Shown: piece by piece, positions 1-8,255 of the stretch
Layout: every line of letters begins with the position of its first letter
Position numbering within the stretch: position 1 is the first letter of the stretch
Source: Nitrospirota bacterium
Lineage (GTDB): Bacteria; Nitrospirota; Thermodesulfovibrionia; UBA6902
NCBI GenBank assembly: GCA_016215115.1
Contig: JACRLN010000040.1
Span: 22,815-86,814 of the forward strand
DNA length: 64,000 nt
Direction: 5' to 3'
Made by a program: the position numbers and the translations under genes
The notes under the pieces: model-generated
What the model was told of the DNA's origin: nothing
The model's database searches: none
Seen by the model: only the letters and a program-made list of their open reading frames with translations

Positions 1-49
1 TCAACTTAGCTGCAACTGCTGTAATAATAATGACAATTACTGCGTGCAT
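1..49 (-). CDS. Start of an ABC transporter permease (partial)
   Basis: Only the first 16 codons are inside the window, starting at an ATG at 47-49 on the minus strand and running off the left edge. The visible residues are strongly hydrophobic (MHAVIVIIITAVAA...), like a first membrane segment. It begins 12 bases after the stop of the ABC ATPase gene, with a weak GAAGG upstream. In this family the permease usually follows the ATPase, so a permease is the likely product. The identity is an inference from position; the sequence shows only a hydrophobic N-terminus. Confidence 0.4.
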   Translation of the reverse strand, partial: MHAVIVIIITAVAAKL

Positions 50-61
50 ATAAACCTTCAG

Positions 62-748
62 TTAATTCTTTCTATCGCTTACAACCGCTCCGTCGCTAAG
101 CGATATGATGCGGCTGTATTCTGAATTGAATATGTTTTCGTGTGTTACCACAATGACCGTTTTACCGTTTTTAACCAGATCGGCAAACAGTCTTTGAATG
201 GCCTCGGTGGTCTTGCTGTCTAAATTCCCGGTAGGTTCGTCCGCCACCAGAATAGGCGGGTCATTGGCCAACGCTCGGGCAATAGCGGCCCGCTGTTGCT
301 CCCCGCCGGACAATGCGGCAGGCAGCTTGTCTGCATGCTGCAAGATGCCTACCTGCGCAAGCAATGCCTCAGCCCGATTGTTGCGCTCATTTGCTGGAAT
401 GCTGCCGACGAAGTCCATGGCTAAAAGCAGGTTTTCCCTGATGCTGAGGGTTGGAATAAGCTGAAAAAACTGAAAGACTATACCGACATTCTCTCCCCGC
501 CACTTTGCCAGGCGGCTTTCGTTCAATGTGTGGACATCGGTGGAATTAATTCTGACCGTTCCCTGGCTGGGATGGTCAATACCTGTCAGCATATTTAGAA
601 GGGTGGATTTGCCGCTTCCCGACTTTCCAACGATTGCCACATGCTCCCCCTGTTCGATATGGAGATCAATGTTTTTCAACGCATCAAAACGAACTGACGC
701 CGATTCGAACCATCTGGAAACCTGATTGAACTGAATAAAGTTTGGCAT
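62..748 (-). CDS. ABC transporter ATP-binding protein, LolD/MacB type
   Basis: This is the cytoplasmic ATPase of an ABC exporter or of a lipoprotein/macrolide-type transporter. All the ATPase motifs are visible: Walker A GKSGSGKST (residues 41-49), a Q-loop in IVFQFFQ, the signature LSGGEQQR (148-155), Walker B ILVADEP and the D-loop GNLD. The 228-residue length and the sequence around the Q-loop (FQLIPTLSIRENL) fit the LolD/MacB/FtsE-like subfamily, which works with a FtsX-like permease. It sits between a small membrane protein and a probable permease, all downstream of a TetR regulator, so the operon probably exports a compound that the regulator senses. The substrate cannot be read from the sequence. 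Confidence 0.9.
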   Translation of the reverse strand: MPNFIQFNQVSRWFESASVRFDALKNIDLHIEQGEHVAIVGKSGSGKSTLLNMLTGIDHPSQGTVRINSTDVHTLNESRLAKWRGENVGIVFQFFQLIPTLSIRENLLLAMDFVGSIPANERNNRAEALLAQVGILQHADKLPAALSGGEQQRAAIARALANDPPILVADEPTGNLDSKTTEAIQRLFADLVKNGKTVIVVTHENIFNSEYSRIISLSDGAVVSDRKN

Positions 749-749
749 A

Positions 750-1205
750 TTAGTGTTCCTCCTTTATAAATTTATACCCGTAATACGCAGCACACATGCT
801 CATAATAAAAGTGAGCATCCCCACGCCCTCGAAATAGGAACTCCCTATCTCAGGAGTCATAAAAAGCTTCGCCAAAAAGGACGGTAAATGTCCGTTATGC
901 AGGTAGTTAAGAAACGCTTTTAATACGTGGTTCCAAAAACCGTTAAACAGACCGAAGCCGATAATGACCCAGGCATTGAGTAATCCATAAAATACGAGGA
1001 AGACCTTGTTTCTCGTACGCAGATACAGAATGTTAAAAGCGTAAATAAACGCTATGACGATAAACCCGGCAATGAATGCGCGGTGTCCGAACACATAGGC
1101 ATGAGTTATTGACGCCAGGATCACCGTTGCTGAAAGGTATGCACGCGACAACGCGGCAGCCGACATCTTTTGTTCAGACACCTGAGTAGAATTATTGGCG
1201 ATCAT
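750..1205 (-). CDS. Small membrane protein of unknown function in the ABC operon
   Basis: A 151-residue protein with about four hydrophobic segments (near residues 24-42, 44-62, 69-92 and 125-145) and a short charged C-terminus (KFIKEEH). I do not recognise a named family. It lies one base upstream of the ABC ATPase gene and 15 bases after the TetR gene, so it is almost certainly cotranscribed with them. It could be an accessory membrane subunit of the exporter. A sequence search against the neighbours of MacB/LolD-like ATPases would test this. Confidence 0.75.
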   Translation of the reverse strand: MIANNSTQVSEQKMSAAALSRAYLSATVILASITHAYVFGHRAFIAGFIVIAFIYAFNILYLRTRNKVFLVFYGLLNAWVIIGFGLFNGFWNHVLKAFLNYLHNGHLPSFLAKLFMTPEIGSSYFEGVGMLTFIMSMCAAYYGYKFIKEEH

Positions 1206-1220
1206 TGTTTGACAACCTCC

Positions 1221-1853
1221 TCAATGTTTACGCATTGCTTTTTTATGTTGTGCGGTCTTGCGCGTCCGGCTGGCCGGCGCTATGCCGCTCCAGAGAGCCT
1301 CAGTAAATTGTTTCACAGCATGATCCATGTTTTTGCCGCCGTGAATTTCCATCAGCTCAAATACCGCCAGACTGTGTATTGCTGAAACGAAGAGGCTGGC
1401 GGCGGCCATAGGATTATCGACTTTAACTAATCCTCGTGAATTTGCCTCATTCATGTGTGCTGCCAGGGCTTCTGAGAGTTCCACTACCGGCTTGCCCTTA
1501 AAGTGGGCGTTCACGTCAGCCATGCTTATTGATGGATTGGTTATTAGATGCATGACGACAGGAATGAGCGTGCGGAAATAGGCCAAAATCCTAAGCCCGA
1601 TCTCAGTCAAGACTCGACGCGGGTCAGTCTCTTTTGTAAATGAATTGATTATGGCATTAATATCGACCTGCTGCGGGACCATCGCAGCCAGAAAAAGCGC
1701 AGCCTTAGTAGGATACCGCTGATACAGGGTCGCCTCGGAGACCCCGGACTTACGGGCTATTTCCTTTGTTGACCCGAATGCGCCATTTTTCAGGAACTCT
1801 TCCCGCGCATGCTCCAGTAACTGCTCATCTCGAATGATCTTGCGTCTTCCCAT
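1221..1853 (-). CDS. TetR/AcrR family transcriptional repressor
   Basis: A 210-residue regulator with the TetR helix-turn-helix at about residues 24-47 (KEIARKSGVSEATLYQRYPTK), followed by an all-helical ligand-binding domain. The start codon has a strong AGGAGG five bases upstream. It is the first gene of a minus-strand operon with the small membrane protein, the ABC ATPase and a probable permease. Just upstream lie a consensus promoter (1889-1917) and a perfect 20-bp palindrome (1871-1890) between the -10 box and the ribosome binding site, the standard layout for autorepression. The ligand is unknown. Confidence 0.92.
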   Translation of the reverse strand: MGRRKIIRDEQLLEHAREEFLKNGAFGSTKEIARKSGVSEATLYQRYPTKAALFLAAMVPQQVDINAIINSFTKETDPRRVLTEIGLRILAYFRTLIPVVMHLITNPSISMADVNAHFKGKPVVELSEALAAHMNEANSRGLVKVDNPMAAASLFVSAIHSLAVFELMEIHGGKNMDHAVKQFTEALWSGIAPASRTRKTAQHKKAMRKH

Positions 1854-1870
1854 TGTTACCTCCTTTGAAA

Positions 1871-1890
1871 ATAAGTAAGTACTTACTTAT
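1871..1890. promoter_or_regulatory. TetR operator, perfect 20-bp palindrome
   Basis: The sequence is an exact inverted repeat with half site ATAAGTAAGT. It overlaps the last two bases of the -10 box and lies upstream of the tetR ribosome binding site. TAAGTA-type palindromes are typical of AcrR-like regulators. The placement means that bound repressor would cover the promoter. Confidence 0.85.
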
Positions 1891-1917
1891 TATAAATACC
1901 TGAAGATCGCTTGTCAA
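1889..1917 (-). promoter_or_regulatory. Consensus sigma-70 promoter of the tetR-ABC operon
   Basis: On the minus strand there is a perfect TTGACA (1912-1917), a 17-base spacer and a perfect TATAAT (1889-1894). Matching both hexamers and the spacer exactly is rare and suggests a strong promoter that is held in check by the adjoining operator. Confidence 0.85.
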
Positions 1918-2171
1918 GTCTTTTTTTTGAGATACCTGGGCTGGCACTATGTGAATCACGATATATTTACTGCGACAATTTTATGTCATTAAAATTTGAC
2001 AGAGAAAAAAATACTCTTAACTTCTCTCGTTCATCCCAAAGTCTTTGTCAAATTAACAGCATTAAATTTCTCTCTTTCAACAAATAATCTTTTGTGATAA
2101 TTCAATATACAAATACCAATTGACAACACAACAGCAATCGAGAGCATGTTTAACTAATTGTTAATTTTCAA
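1918..2171. other. AT-rich intergenic region, no gene seen
   Basis: About 250 bases between the tetR promoter and the end of the comM-like gene. It is AT-rich and has stop codons in all frames. I see no RNA gene or clear terminator in it. Confidence 0.6.
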
Positions 2172-3704
2172 CTATACCATTCCCCTGTCCAATGTCCGAT
2201 ACTGGATTGCTTCGGAGATATGCTCTGCCTGAATGTGCTCTGATTCCGCAAGGTCGGCAATTGTCCTTGAAACTTTTAAAATTCTCGTATACGCCCTTGC
2301 TGACAATCCAAGTTTATGCATTGCGGTTTCAATTATACCCTGAGCATTCGCATTGAGACTGCAGTATTTCCTGGTGTGCTTCGAGCGCATTTTGGAATTT
2401 GAATAGATGCCGTCTTTTTTGAATCTCTCAATCTGAAGTTGACGTGCCCTTTGAATCCTTTCACGGATCGTTGCTGAAGATTCTCCGCAATGCTCATTTG
2501 AAAGATCTTTATACGGCACTGCCGGAACTTCAACATGAATGTCTATTCTGTCAAGGAGCGGGCCCGAAACTTTTCTTCTGTAACGGTCGACCTGGGCAGG
2601 AGTACATGAACATACATGCTGAGGATGTCCGGCGAACCCGCAGAAACAGGGGTTCATGGCGCATACAAGCATAATGGAGGCAGGATAGGTTATAGATCTG
2701 AGCGCCCTTGAAATTGTAACGGTGCTGTCTTCAAGCGGCTGCCTCAATACTTCAAGAACGTTTCTCTTGAATTCCGGTAATTCGTCTAAAAAAAGGACTC
2801 CATTATGTGCAAGGCTGACTTCACCGGGTTTTGGAAATTGCCCTCCGCCTACCATTGCAACATCTGACAACGTGTGATGCGGTGAACGGAAGGGGCGGGT
2901 GGCGAGGAGTGATTGTCCGGATTTAAGAATACCGACTACGCTGTGAATCCTTGTGGTCTGTAAGGCCTCTTCAAAAGTCATATCAGGCAATATAGTCGGG
3001 ATCCTTTTTGCGAGCATCGTCTTTCCTGAACCGGGAGGGCCTATCATCAGCAAATTGTGTCCTCCTGCAGCGGATACTTCAATTGAGCGCTTGACATGCT
3101 CCTGTCCTTTAACGTCAGAGAAGTCGTCATAATATTCAGAATTCTCTTTCATAACGGTAGATATTTCTATACATGCAGGTTCTTTGCTGTTTATTCCGCA
3201 GAGGAATTCTATAAGCTCCGGTAAACTTTTAAAGCCATAGACAGGGATGCCGTTAACGACAGAAGCCTCATTTGCGTTTTCTTCGGGTAGAATCAATCCC
3301 CTGAGTTTGTCTTCCCTTGCTTTTATGGCCATTGACAGGGCGCCTTTTACAGTTTTTATCCTTCCGTCAAGAGACAGCTCGCCGGAAATAAGATAATCTT
3401 TGACAGCATCAGGTTCAATAAGTCCCTCAGACACTACTATTCCAATCGCGATCGGCAGATCAAATGCAGAGCCTTCCTTTTTTAAGTCCGCAGGGGCAAG
3501 ATTAACGGTTATTTGCTTTAAAGGAAAGTTGAAGCCCGTATTTTTGAGAGCAGCCCGCACTCTTTCTTTACTCTCTTTAACGGCAGTATCCGGCAATCCG
3601 ACCGTAGAGAAGTGAGGAAGTCCTTTTGCAGTAACGTCAACCTCTACTTCAACAAGATGCGCGTCAATGCCAATTAACGTTGCGCTAAGAATTTTTGAAA
3701 GCAT
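2172..3704 (-). CDS. comM: YifB/ComM family Mg chelatase-like AAA ATPase
   Basis: This 510-residue protein has the full ComM layout: an N-terminal ChlI/Lon-protease-like fold (about 1-170), an AAA+ core with Walker A GPPGSGKT (222-229) and a C-terminal Mg-chelatase-like domain (about 400-505). The start MLSKILSATLIGI is typical of the family. In bacteria that have been studied, ComM is a hexameric helicase that drives branch migration during uptake and integration of foreign DNA. No competence gene adjoins it here. A palindromic repeat lies just upstream. Confidence 0.93.
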   Translation of the reverse strand: MLSKILSATLIGIDAHLVEVEVDVTAKGLPHFSTVGLPDTAVKESKERVRAALKNTGFNFPLKQITVNLAPADLKKEGSAFDLPIAIGIVVSEGLIEPDAVKDYLISGELSLDGRIKTVKGALSMAIKAREDKLRGLILPEENANEASVVNGIPVYGFKSLPELIEFLCGINSKEPACIEISTVMKENSEYYDDFSDVKGQEHVKRSIEVSAAGGHNLLMIGPPGSGKTMLAKRIPTILPDMTFEEALQTTRIHSVVGILKSGQSLLATRPFRSPHHTLSDVAMVGGGQFPKPGEVSLAHNGVLFLDELPEFKRNVLEVLRQPLEDSTVTISRALRSITYPASIMLVCAMNPCFCGFAGHPQHVCSCTPAQVDRYRRKVSGPLLDRIDIHVEVPAVPYKDLSNEHCGESSATIRERIQRARQLQIERFKKDGIYSNSKMRSKHTRKYCSLNANAQGIIETAMHKLGLSARAYTRILKVSRTIADLAESEHIQAEHISEAIQYRTLDRGMV

Positions 3705-3735
3705 GTCCCCTTGTAAGCTATTAACTGTCAGCTAT

Positions 3736-3797
3736 CAGCTTTCAGCAAAAAAAATAGCCTGACTATGTGACCGCTGAATGCTGATTGCTGAAAGCTG
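3736..3797. repeat. Imperfect palindrome of the AGCTGAAAGCTG repeat type
   Basis: A 12-base arm CAGCTTTCAGCA (3736-3747) is matched by its exact complement at 3786-3797, and related AGCTAT/GCTGATTGCTG units lie around them. Similar units recur at about 26524-26553, upstream of rpoN. It may act as a hairpin between comM and hepT, but there is no T-tract typical of a terminator. Confidence 0.7.
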
Positions 3798-3915
3798 TTT
3801 TTGTGCGCTCTAAATTGCTTCAACCAGTTCCCGCTACAATATACCATATAATGATTCTTTTTTTGAATAGGAATTATTTACGAAAGGTGGAAGTTCTTAT
3901 ATCGAGGTTAAACCT

Positions 3916-4326
3916 CTAAAGCCGTGAGACTTTATCGAGAAAAGTCTCTATGTTTTGCAGCCTGTTCTGAAGTACCTCATATAGGATGTCATAATTCAGC
4001 TTTTCATAATCATGAGCAATGACATTACGGAACCCTGTCATTTTGATCATTTGATCTGTCAGTTCCGGAGGAATAATGTTTTCCTCCTGAAGGATGTGGA
4101 AAGATTCACTCATGGTGGATGGCTTTCTCAGGTTCTTATATGAAATGACGGCTTCAGCCAGATCAATAGCTGCCTGCACGACAAGATACAAATATCTTTC
4201 GACCGCTCCTTTCCGGTCAATATCTTCAATAATTTCCTGTTGAGAAAACTGTCTGTATCTTTCGAGTATCTTTAAATACTTCCGTATGGAACTGATCTTG
4301 TTTTCAATTACTGAGATATTGGTCAT
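3916..4326 (-). CDS. hepT: HEPN-domain toxin, HepT-like (DUF86)
   Basis: A 136-residue all-helical protein with the HEPN catalytic motif R-x4-H as RNVIAHDY near residues 101-108. In HepT the motif forms an RNase active site, and Tyr/His in the loop are part of the site modified by the partner. The gene overlaps the upstream nucleotidyltransferase gene by four bases, which suggests translational coupling. HepT/MntA is a type VII toxin-antitoxin pair in which the antitoxin inactivates the toxin by AMP transfer. That mechanism is known from homologues and is inferred here. Confidence 0.85.
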   Translation of the reverse strand: MTNISVIENKISSIRKYLKILERYRQFSQQEIIEDIDRKGAVERYLYLVVQAAIDLAEAVISYKNLRKPSTMSESFHILQEENIIPPELTDQMIKMTGFRNVIAHDYEKLNYDILYEVLQNRLQNIETFLDKVSRL

Positions 4327-4721
4327 AATGCTTTTGTCAGATGATAGCGGGCAAGAAGATCATGGAAATCAAAATATTCAGTAAGGATCCTCGGTTCTAT
4401 TAAAACCTTGTAGGGCTCTTCACTAAAAAGAAGTTTACCTTCCTTGATGATGTTGTATTTCAGTTCAGGAGATTCTGTCAGGTTCAAAATCACGAGGTCT
4501 ATCCTGTCTGTTTTCAACGCACGGCTTATTTCATCCATCAGGGAGAATTTCAGGTCATGCAATTTTTTTATGTCTTTTTCATCGATATAAAATGCAAGAT
4601 CATAATCGCTCATCGCACCCGTTTTACCGGTAACCTGCGAACCAAAAAGATAGACCAGTTTGATCTCAGGATGGGATTCTCTTATGGTGCTGATCAGGCC
4701 TGTAATTTTCCTGTCTTTCAT
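4323..4721 (-). CDS. mntA: MntA-like nucleotidyltransferase antitoxin
   Basis: A 132-residue minimal nucleotidyltransferase. The polymerase-beta-type motif GSQVTGKTGAMSDYD (residues 26-40) gives the GS and the metal-binding D-x-D, and a further Asp lies in DRIDLVIL. It belongs to the MNT family that partners HEPN toxins and probably adds AMP to the toxin encoded immediately downstream. Unlike the bare MNT domain it has a C-terminal extension (about residues 100-132, ending in YHLTKAL). No operator was identified upstream. Confidence 0.85.
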   Translation of the reverse strand: MKDRKITGLISTIRESHPEIKLVYLFGSQVTGKTGAMSDYDLAFYIDEKDIKKLHDLKFSLMDEISRALKTDRIDLVILNLTESPELKYNIIKEGKLLFSEEPYKVLIEPRILTEYFDFHDLLARYHLTKAL

Positions 4722-4892
4722 AAAAAGACCTTATCATGTATCCTCGGGAAAAAGCAATATTTCCATGTTCTATTAGTTTTATTAGTTAACCAATTAAACC
4801 AATGGAACTAATCTAACCAATGAAACCTGTCTAACTATATCCCATCTTGTGCTATAATCTTGAGAGCAGGGGACGGATTGCGAGGACCCGGC

Positions 4893-5414
4893 TTGAGATG
4901 TTATAAGAAGTTTATTGTTGAAGTTCATCTTTTCCTTCTCCTATCCATCTGTATTCTCTCTCCAGCGTATGCCCAGGATTACAGGGTCATCAGGGGCACA
5001 GTCACAAAAGTCAGCGATGGCGACACCGTTATTATCAGACCTTTTAGCGGAAAGCTCTTTAAGTGCAGGCTCTACGGCATCGATGCGCCTGAGATACCTC
5101 ATAACGGCAATCCCGGGCAACCATACGGGCGAGCCGCTGACAGAGAACTGAATAATCTTGTCCTGCATACTACTGTTGATATCACTCTCACCGGTGACAG
5201 ATCGTATGACCGTGAGATATGCATCATTAAAAGAATGGGGTTGGATATTAACAGGGAGATGGTGAAACGAGGTTACGCCTGGGCTTACCGTCAATATCTC
5301 AAAAGACCCTATGCTTCGGAATACATTGATGCTGAAAACGAGGCACGGAAGATGCGTAGCGGTCTCTGGCAGCAGGTAAATCCGACACCGCCGTGGGAGT
5401 TCAGGAGGAGGTAA
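4893..5414 (+). CDS. Secreted thermonuclease-like protein (SNase domain)
   Basis: This is a staphylococcal-nuclease-fold protein with an N-terminal hydrophobic signal (FLLLSICILSPAYAQ) that should send it across the inner membrane. The SNase core follows: VSDGDTVII, CRLYGIDAPE (with catalytic Arg, Asp and Glu), and YDREICI in place of the usual YGR, which keeps the Arg. The usual Gly after Tyr is Asp here, and REICI differs from the common GLAY, so activity may be altered. No ATG lies in frame near the start. A TTG at 4893 with GAGGA upstream fits best; an earlier TTG at 4860 lies right against a TATAAT sequence (4853-4858) and is less likely. Confidence 0.85.
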   Translation: MRCYKKFIVEVHLFLLLSICILSPAYAQDYRVIRGTVTKVSDGDTVIIRPFSGKLFKCRLYGIDAPEIPHNGNPGQPYGRAADRELNNLVLHTTVDITLTGDRSYDREICIIKRMGLDINREMVKRGYAWAYRQYLKRPYASEYIDAENEARKMRSGLWQQVNPTPPWEFRRR

Positions 5415-5634
5415 AGAATATTTAGAATTGAATAAGAACTGTCTAAAGTCGAGGTGTGTCCCTTATGACACGGCATTGAAAAAGTATGGCAATAAGTCAA
5501 CGTAGTCAAGAACGTCCCCTATCTCCAAGGGGTCAGCACCGTCAAGGGTTCGGTTTGGTTCGTAGATGCAATTTTAATACATCAAGATTTGCTAAAATAA
5601 TGAACTGTAAAAATATCCGTGAAAGGTTTGAGCA

Positions 5635-6864
5635 ATGTCACAAATATTATCCCTATACGAACTTAATCGGCTTATCAGGTCTGTTATTGAAAGCTCTTTG
5701 CCTGATGCGTTTCTTGTTACTGCAGAAATAGCTTCATGCGATGTAAAGAATCATTGCTATCTGACTCTCGTTGATAAAGAGGAAGAGACTATCCGTGCTG
5801 AGATAAAAGCTGTCATATGGGCAAGCGCTTTTAAAAAAGTGTCTGCAGAATTCAGAAGAGCTACAGGCATTGAACTCGGCAAAGGAATCAAAATATTGTT
5901 TGAGGCTGAGGTAAGTTTTCACGAGAGGTACGGGCTGAAGCTGAATATTTTAAACATTGACCCTTCTTACACTATCGGGGAACTGGCCGTCAGAAGAAAA
6001 GAAATTTTGGAACGGCTTACAAAAGAAGGCATCAAAGATAAAAATAAGGAACTGGAATTTCCTCTGGTCCCTCAGAGGATAGGGATTATCTCATCTGCTA
6101 CAGCGGCAGGTTATGAAGACCTGATGACACATTTAACAAACAATTCTTACGGGTATAAATTTACCTGCAAACTATATGAGGCGACAATGCAGGGAGACAG
6201 GGCGGAGCTGTCGATTGTGAATGCTCTCATGCAATGTACTAATGATGCTTCACAATTTGATGTTATTGTCATAGTAAGGGGTGGCGGGGGGCAGACCGAT
6301 TTACAATGCTTTGACAGTTATGATATTGCAAAGGCGATCGCTTACTTGCCTGTCCCGGTCATATCAGGGATAGGGCATGAAAGAGACGTTACCGTTGTTG
6401 ACGAGGTTTCTAACATGCGGGCCAAGACCCCTACCGCAGTTGCGGATTTGATTATTACAAGAGTCAGGAATTTTGAAGACATGATAGATTCGTTAACGCA
6501 TAATTTAGTTCACGGAACTCATAAACTGACTTCAAATATCAGAGAGAAGATTTCCAATCTTGCCGGGAATCTTGAAAGTTCTGTAAGAAGAGACCTGCTT
6601 GATAATTTCCACAGACTGAAAATTTTCATAAAAGGCCTGAAATATTCTTCAAAACTGATAAAGTCCGGGCAGGAAAGACTTATGTCGAAAGAAAGTAACA
6701 TCAACCACCTCAATCCCGTCAATGTACTTAAAAGAGGATACAGTATTACATACAACAACGGGAGAGCTGTTAAATCCATATCTGATGCAGAAGTTGGTGA
6801 CAATTTGCGCACTGTATTGTATAAGGGTGAATTGATAAGTAAAGTGGTAAGCAGTAAGCAGTAA
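5635..6864 (+). CDS. xseA: Exodeoxyribonuclease VII large subunit
   Basis: A 409-residue protein with an N-terminal OB-fold (about 1-100) and the exonuclease VII core, including RIGIISSATAAG, VIVRGGGG and PVISGIGHERD followed by KTPTAVADL. The enzyme degrades single-stranded DNA from both ends and works in a complex with many small subunits. The small-subunit gene xseB follows after 52 bases. The last four residues (SSKQ) are encoded by a short AGTAAGC tandem repeat that continues into the gap, so the original C-terminus was probably altered by repeat growth. Confidence 0.96.
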   Translation: MSQILSLYELNRLIRSVIESSLPDAFLVTAEIASCDVKNHCYLTLVDKEEETIRAEIKAVIWASAFKKVSAEFRRATGIELGKGIKILFEAEVSFHERYGLKLNILNIDPSYTIGELAVRRKEILERLTKEGIKDKNKELEFPLVPQRIGIISSATAAGYEDLMTHLTNNSYGYKFTCKLYEATMQGDRAELSIVNALMQCTNDASQFDVIVIVRGGGGQTDLQCFDSYDIAKAIAYLPVPVISGIGHERDVTVVDEVSNMRAKTPTAVADLIITRVRNFEDMIDSLTHNLVHGTHKLTSNIREKISNLAGNLESSVRRDLLDNFHRLKIFIKGLKYSSKLIKSGQERLMSKESNINHLNPVNVLKRGYSITYNNGRAVKSISDAEVGDNLRTVLYKGELISKVVSSKQ

Positions 6865-6873
6865 GTAGTAAGG
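6847..6873. repeat. Short tandem repeat across the xseA stop codon
   Basis: Four imperfect copies of GTAAGCA/GTAAGTA run from the last codons of xseA into the xseA-xseB gap. It belongs to the degenerate short repeats that recur through this window. Confidence 0.75.
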
Positions 6874-6916
6874 AGAGAGATTGTGGTTAATTTTGAATTT
6901 AACGGGAGGGAGAATA

Positions 6917-7132
6917 ATGAATGACGCCCCAAGTTACAAGAACGCGATTGAGGAAATAGAATCAATCGTGGAAGAAATTGAAAACGAGACCGTTGACGTC
7001 GACGTGCTTGCGGAGAAAGTGAAACGGGCTGCTTATCTTATCAAATACTGCAAGTCCAAACTCAAGGCAACTGATAATGAGGTCAAAAAAGTTTTAAGAG
7101 AGTTTGAGAAAGAGCATAATGAAGCAGATTAA
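6917..7132 (+). CDS. xseB: Exodeoxyribonuclease VII small subunit
   Basis: A 71-residue mostly helical protein that begins MNDAPSYKNAIEEIESIVEEIE and matches the XseB family, including the acidic first helix and the later KLKATDNEV. An ATG 12 codons upstream (6881) is also in frame, but the start at 6917 is preceded by GGGAGGG at the right distance and gives the normal family length. It forms the regulatory or structural subunit of exonuclease VII together with XseA, encoded just upstream. Confidence 0.93.
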   Translation: MNDAPSYKNAIEEIESIVEEIENETVDVDVLAEKVKRAAYLIKYCKSKLKATDNEVKKVLREFEKEHNEAD

Positions 7133-7148
7133 ACAGATTAAGCAATAT

Positions 7149-7177
7149 TTGAACTTCTCGCATATTTTGGTTATTAT
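7149..7177 (+). promoter_or_regulatory. Probable promoter of the rhamnose operon
   Basis: TTGAAC (7149-7154), a 17-base spacer and TATTAT (7172-7177). The rfbA start codon lies only nine bases after the -10 box and has no ribosome binding site, so a transcript from here would begin at or very near the ATG. Confidence 0.5.
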
Positions 7178-7186
7178 AAAAACTCT

Positions 7187-8254
7187 ATGAAAGCCATCAT
7201 CCTGAGTGGAGGGAAAGGCACACGCTTAAGACCGTTGACTTACTCCGGTGCCAAACAGCTCGTCCCGGTAGCCAATAAGCCCATACTTTTTTATTGTATA
7301 GAAAATATAGTTGAAGCAGGGATAAAAGATGTCGGCATGATTATTTCTCCTGAAACCGGGCAGGAAATTAAAGACGCTACAGGAGACGGGAGCCGCTGGG
7401 GGATTAATATTCAATATATCACACAAGATGTGCCGGGCGGACTTGCTCACGCTATTAAAACCGCGCGGGACTTCCTTGCTGATTCGGCATTTGTAATGTA
7501 TTTGGGTGACAATCTTATCGGTACCGGTATAGATAAATTTATTGATGAATTCAAGAGAAACATGCCGGAAGCCCTTATACTACTTAAGGAAGTGGATAAT
7601 CCGAAGCAATTTGGCGTTGCAGATGTTTCACCTGAGGGAAGGGTCCTCAGACTTATAGAAAAACCTGAAGTTCCTCCTTCAAATCTGGCCCTGGTAGGCA
7701 TATATATCTTTTCACCTAAAATACATGAGGCTATAGAAAGGATAAAGCCTTCAACAAGGGGAGAACTCGAAATAACCGACGCTATTCAGGAATTGATTAA
7801 TATGGGTTGCAGCGTTGAGAGTTTTGTGCTTGATATGTGGTGGCTTGACACAGGGAAAAAGGATGACATGCTTACGGCCAATGCAATCGTTCTTGATAAA
7901 TGGTTGAAAGGAAATATCAATGGGCAGGTTGATAATACAAGCAGGATACTCGGCAGGGTTGCCGTCGGCAAAGGGTCGGTTATAAAAGAGAGCACTATAA
8001 GAGGACCTGTTGTGATCGGTGAAAATACCGTGATAGAAAACTCTTTTATCGGACCTCATACAAGTATCGGCAACAAAGTAAATATAATCAGGTCATCGGT
8101 TGAACATTCCGTTATAATGGATGAAAGTGAATTGAGAAATATAGAAAGACTGGAAGAGAGCCTTGTCGGACGCAGGGTAAAAATTACCGAAAACAGGAAA
8201 ACCCATAAGGCCTTAAGACTTATGCTTGGTGATGATTCTGTAGTGGAGGTTTAA
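7187..8254 (+). CDS. rfbA: Glucose-1-phosphate thymidylyltransferase, long form
   Basis: Catalyses dTTP + glucose-1-phosphate to dTDP-glucose, the first step of dTDP-rhamnose synthesis. The N-terminal nucleotidyltransferase domain shows GGKGTRLRPLT (8-18), the metal-binding YLGDN and the sugar-contacting VEKPE-like stretch LIEKPEVPP. At 355 residues it is the long type with a C-terminal left-handed beta-helix of hexapeptide repeats (about 250-335, for example VVIGENTVIE), whereas classic RmlA is about 290 residues. It heads a compact operon with the three following genes. No ribosome binding site is visible before the ATG. Confidence 0.95.
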   Translation: MKAIILSGGKGTRLRPLTYSGAKQLVPVANKPILFYCIENIVEAGIKDVGMIISPETGQEIKDATGDGSRWGINIQYITQDVPGGLAHAIKTARDFLADSAFVMYLGDNLIGTGIDKFIDEFKRNMPEALILLKEVDNPKQFGVADVSPEGRVLRLIEKPEVPPSNLALVGIYIFSPKIHEAIERIKPSTRGELEITDAIQELINMGCSVESFVLDMWWLDTGKKDDMLTANAIVLDKWLKGNINGQVDNTSRILGRVAVGKGSVIKESTIRGPVVIGENTVIENSFIGPHTSIGNKVNIIRSSVEHSVIMDESELRNIERLEESLVGRRVKITENRKTHKALRLMLGDDSVVEV

Positions 8255-8255
8255 G

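Noticed and set aside
4851..4862. TTG start at 4860 for the nuclease gene, right after TATAAT
   Set aside because: The start would lie two bases after a -10 box and gives a poor signal peptide; a later TTG at 4893 has a better ribosome binding site.
6881..6916. Upstream ATG for xseB
   Set aside because: It adds 12 non-family residues and has a weaker ribosome binding site than 6917.
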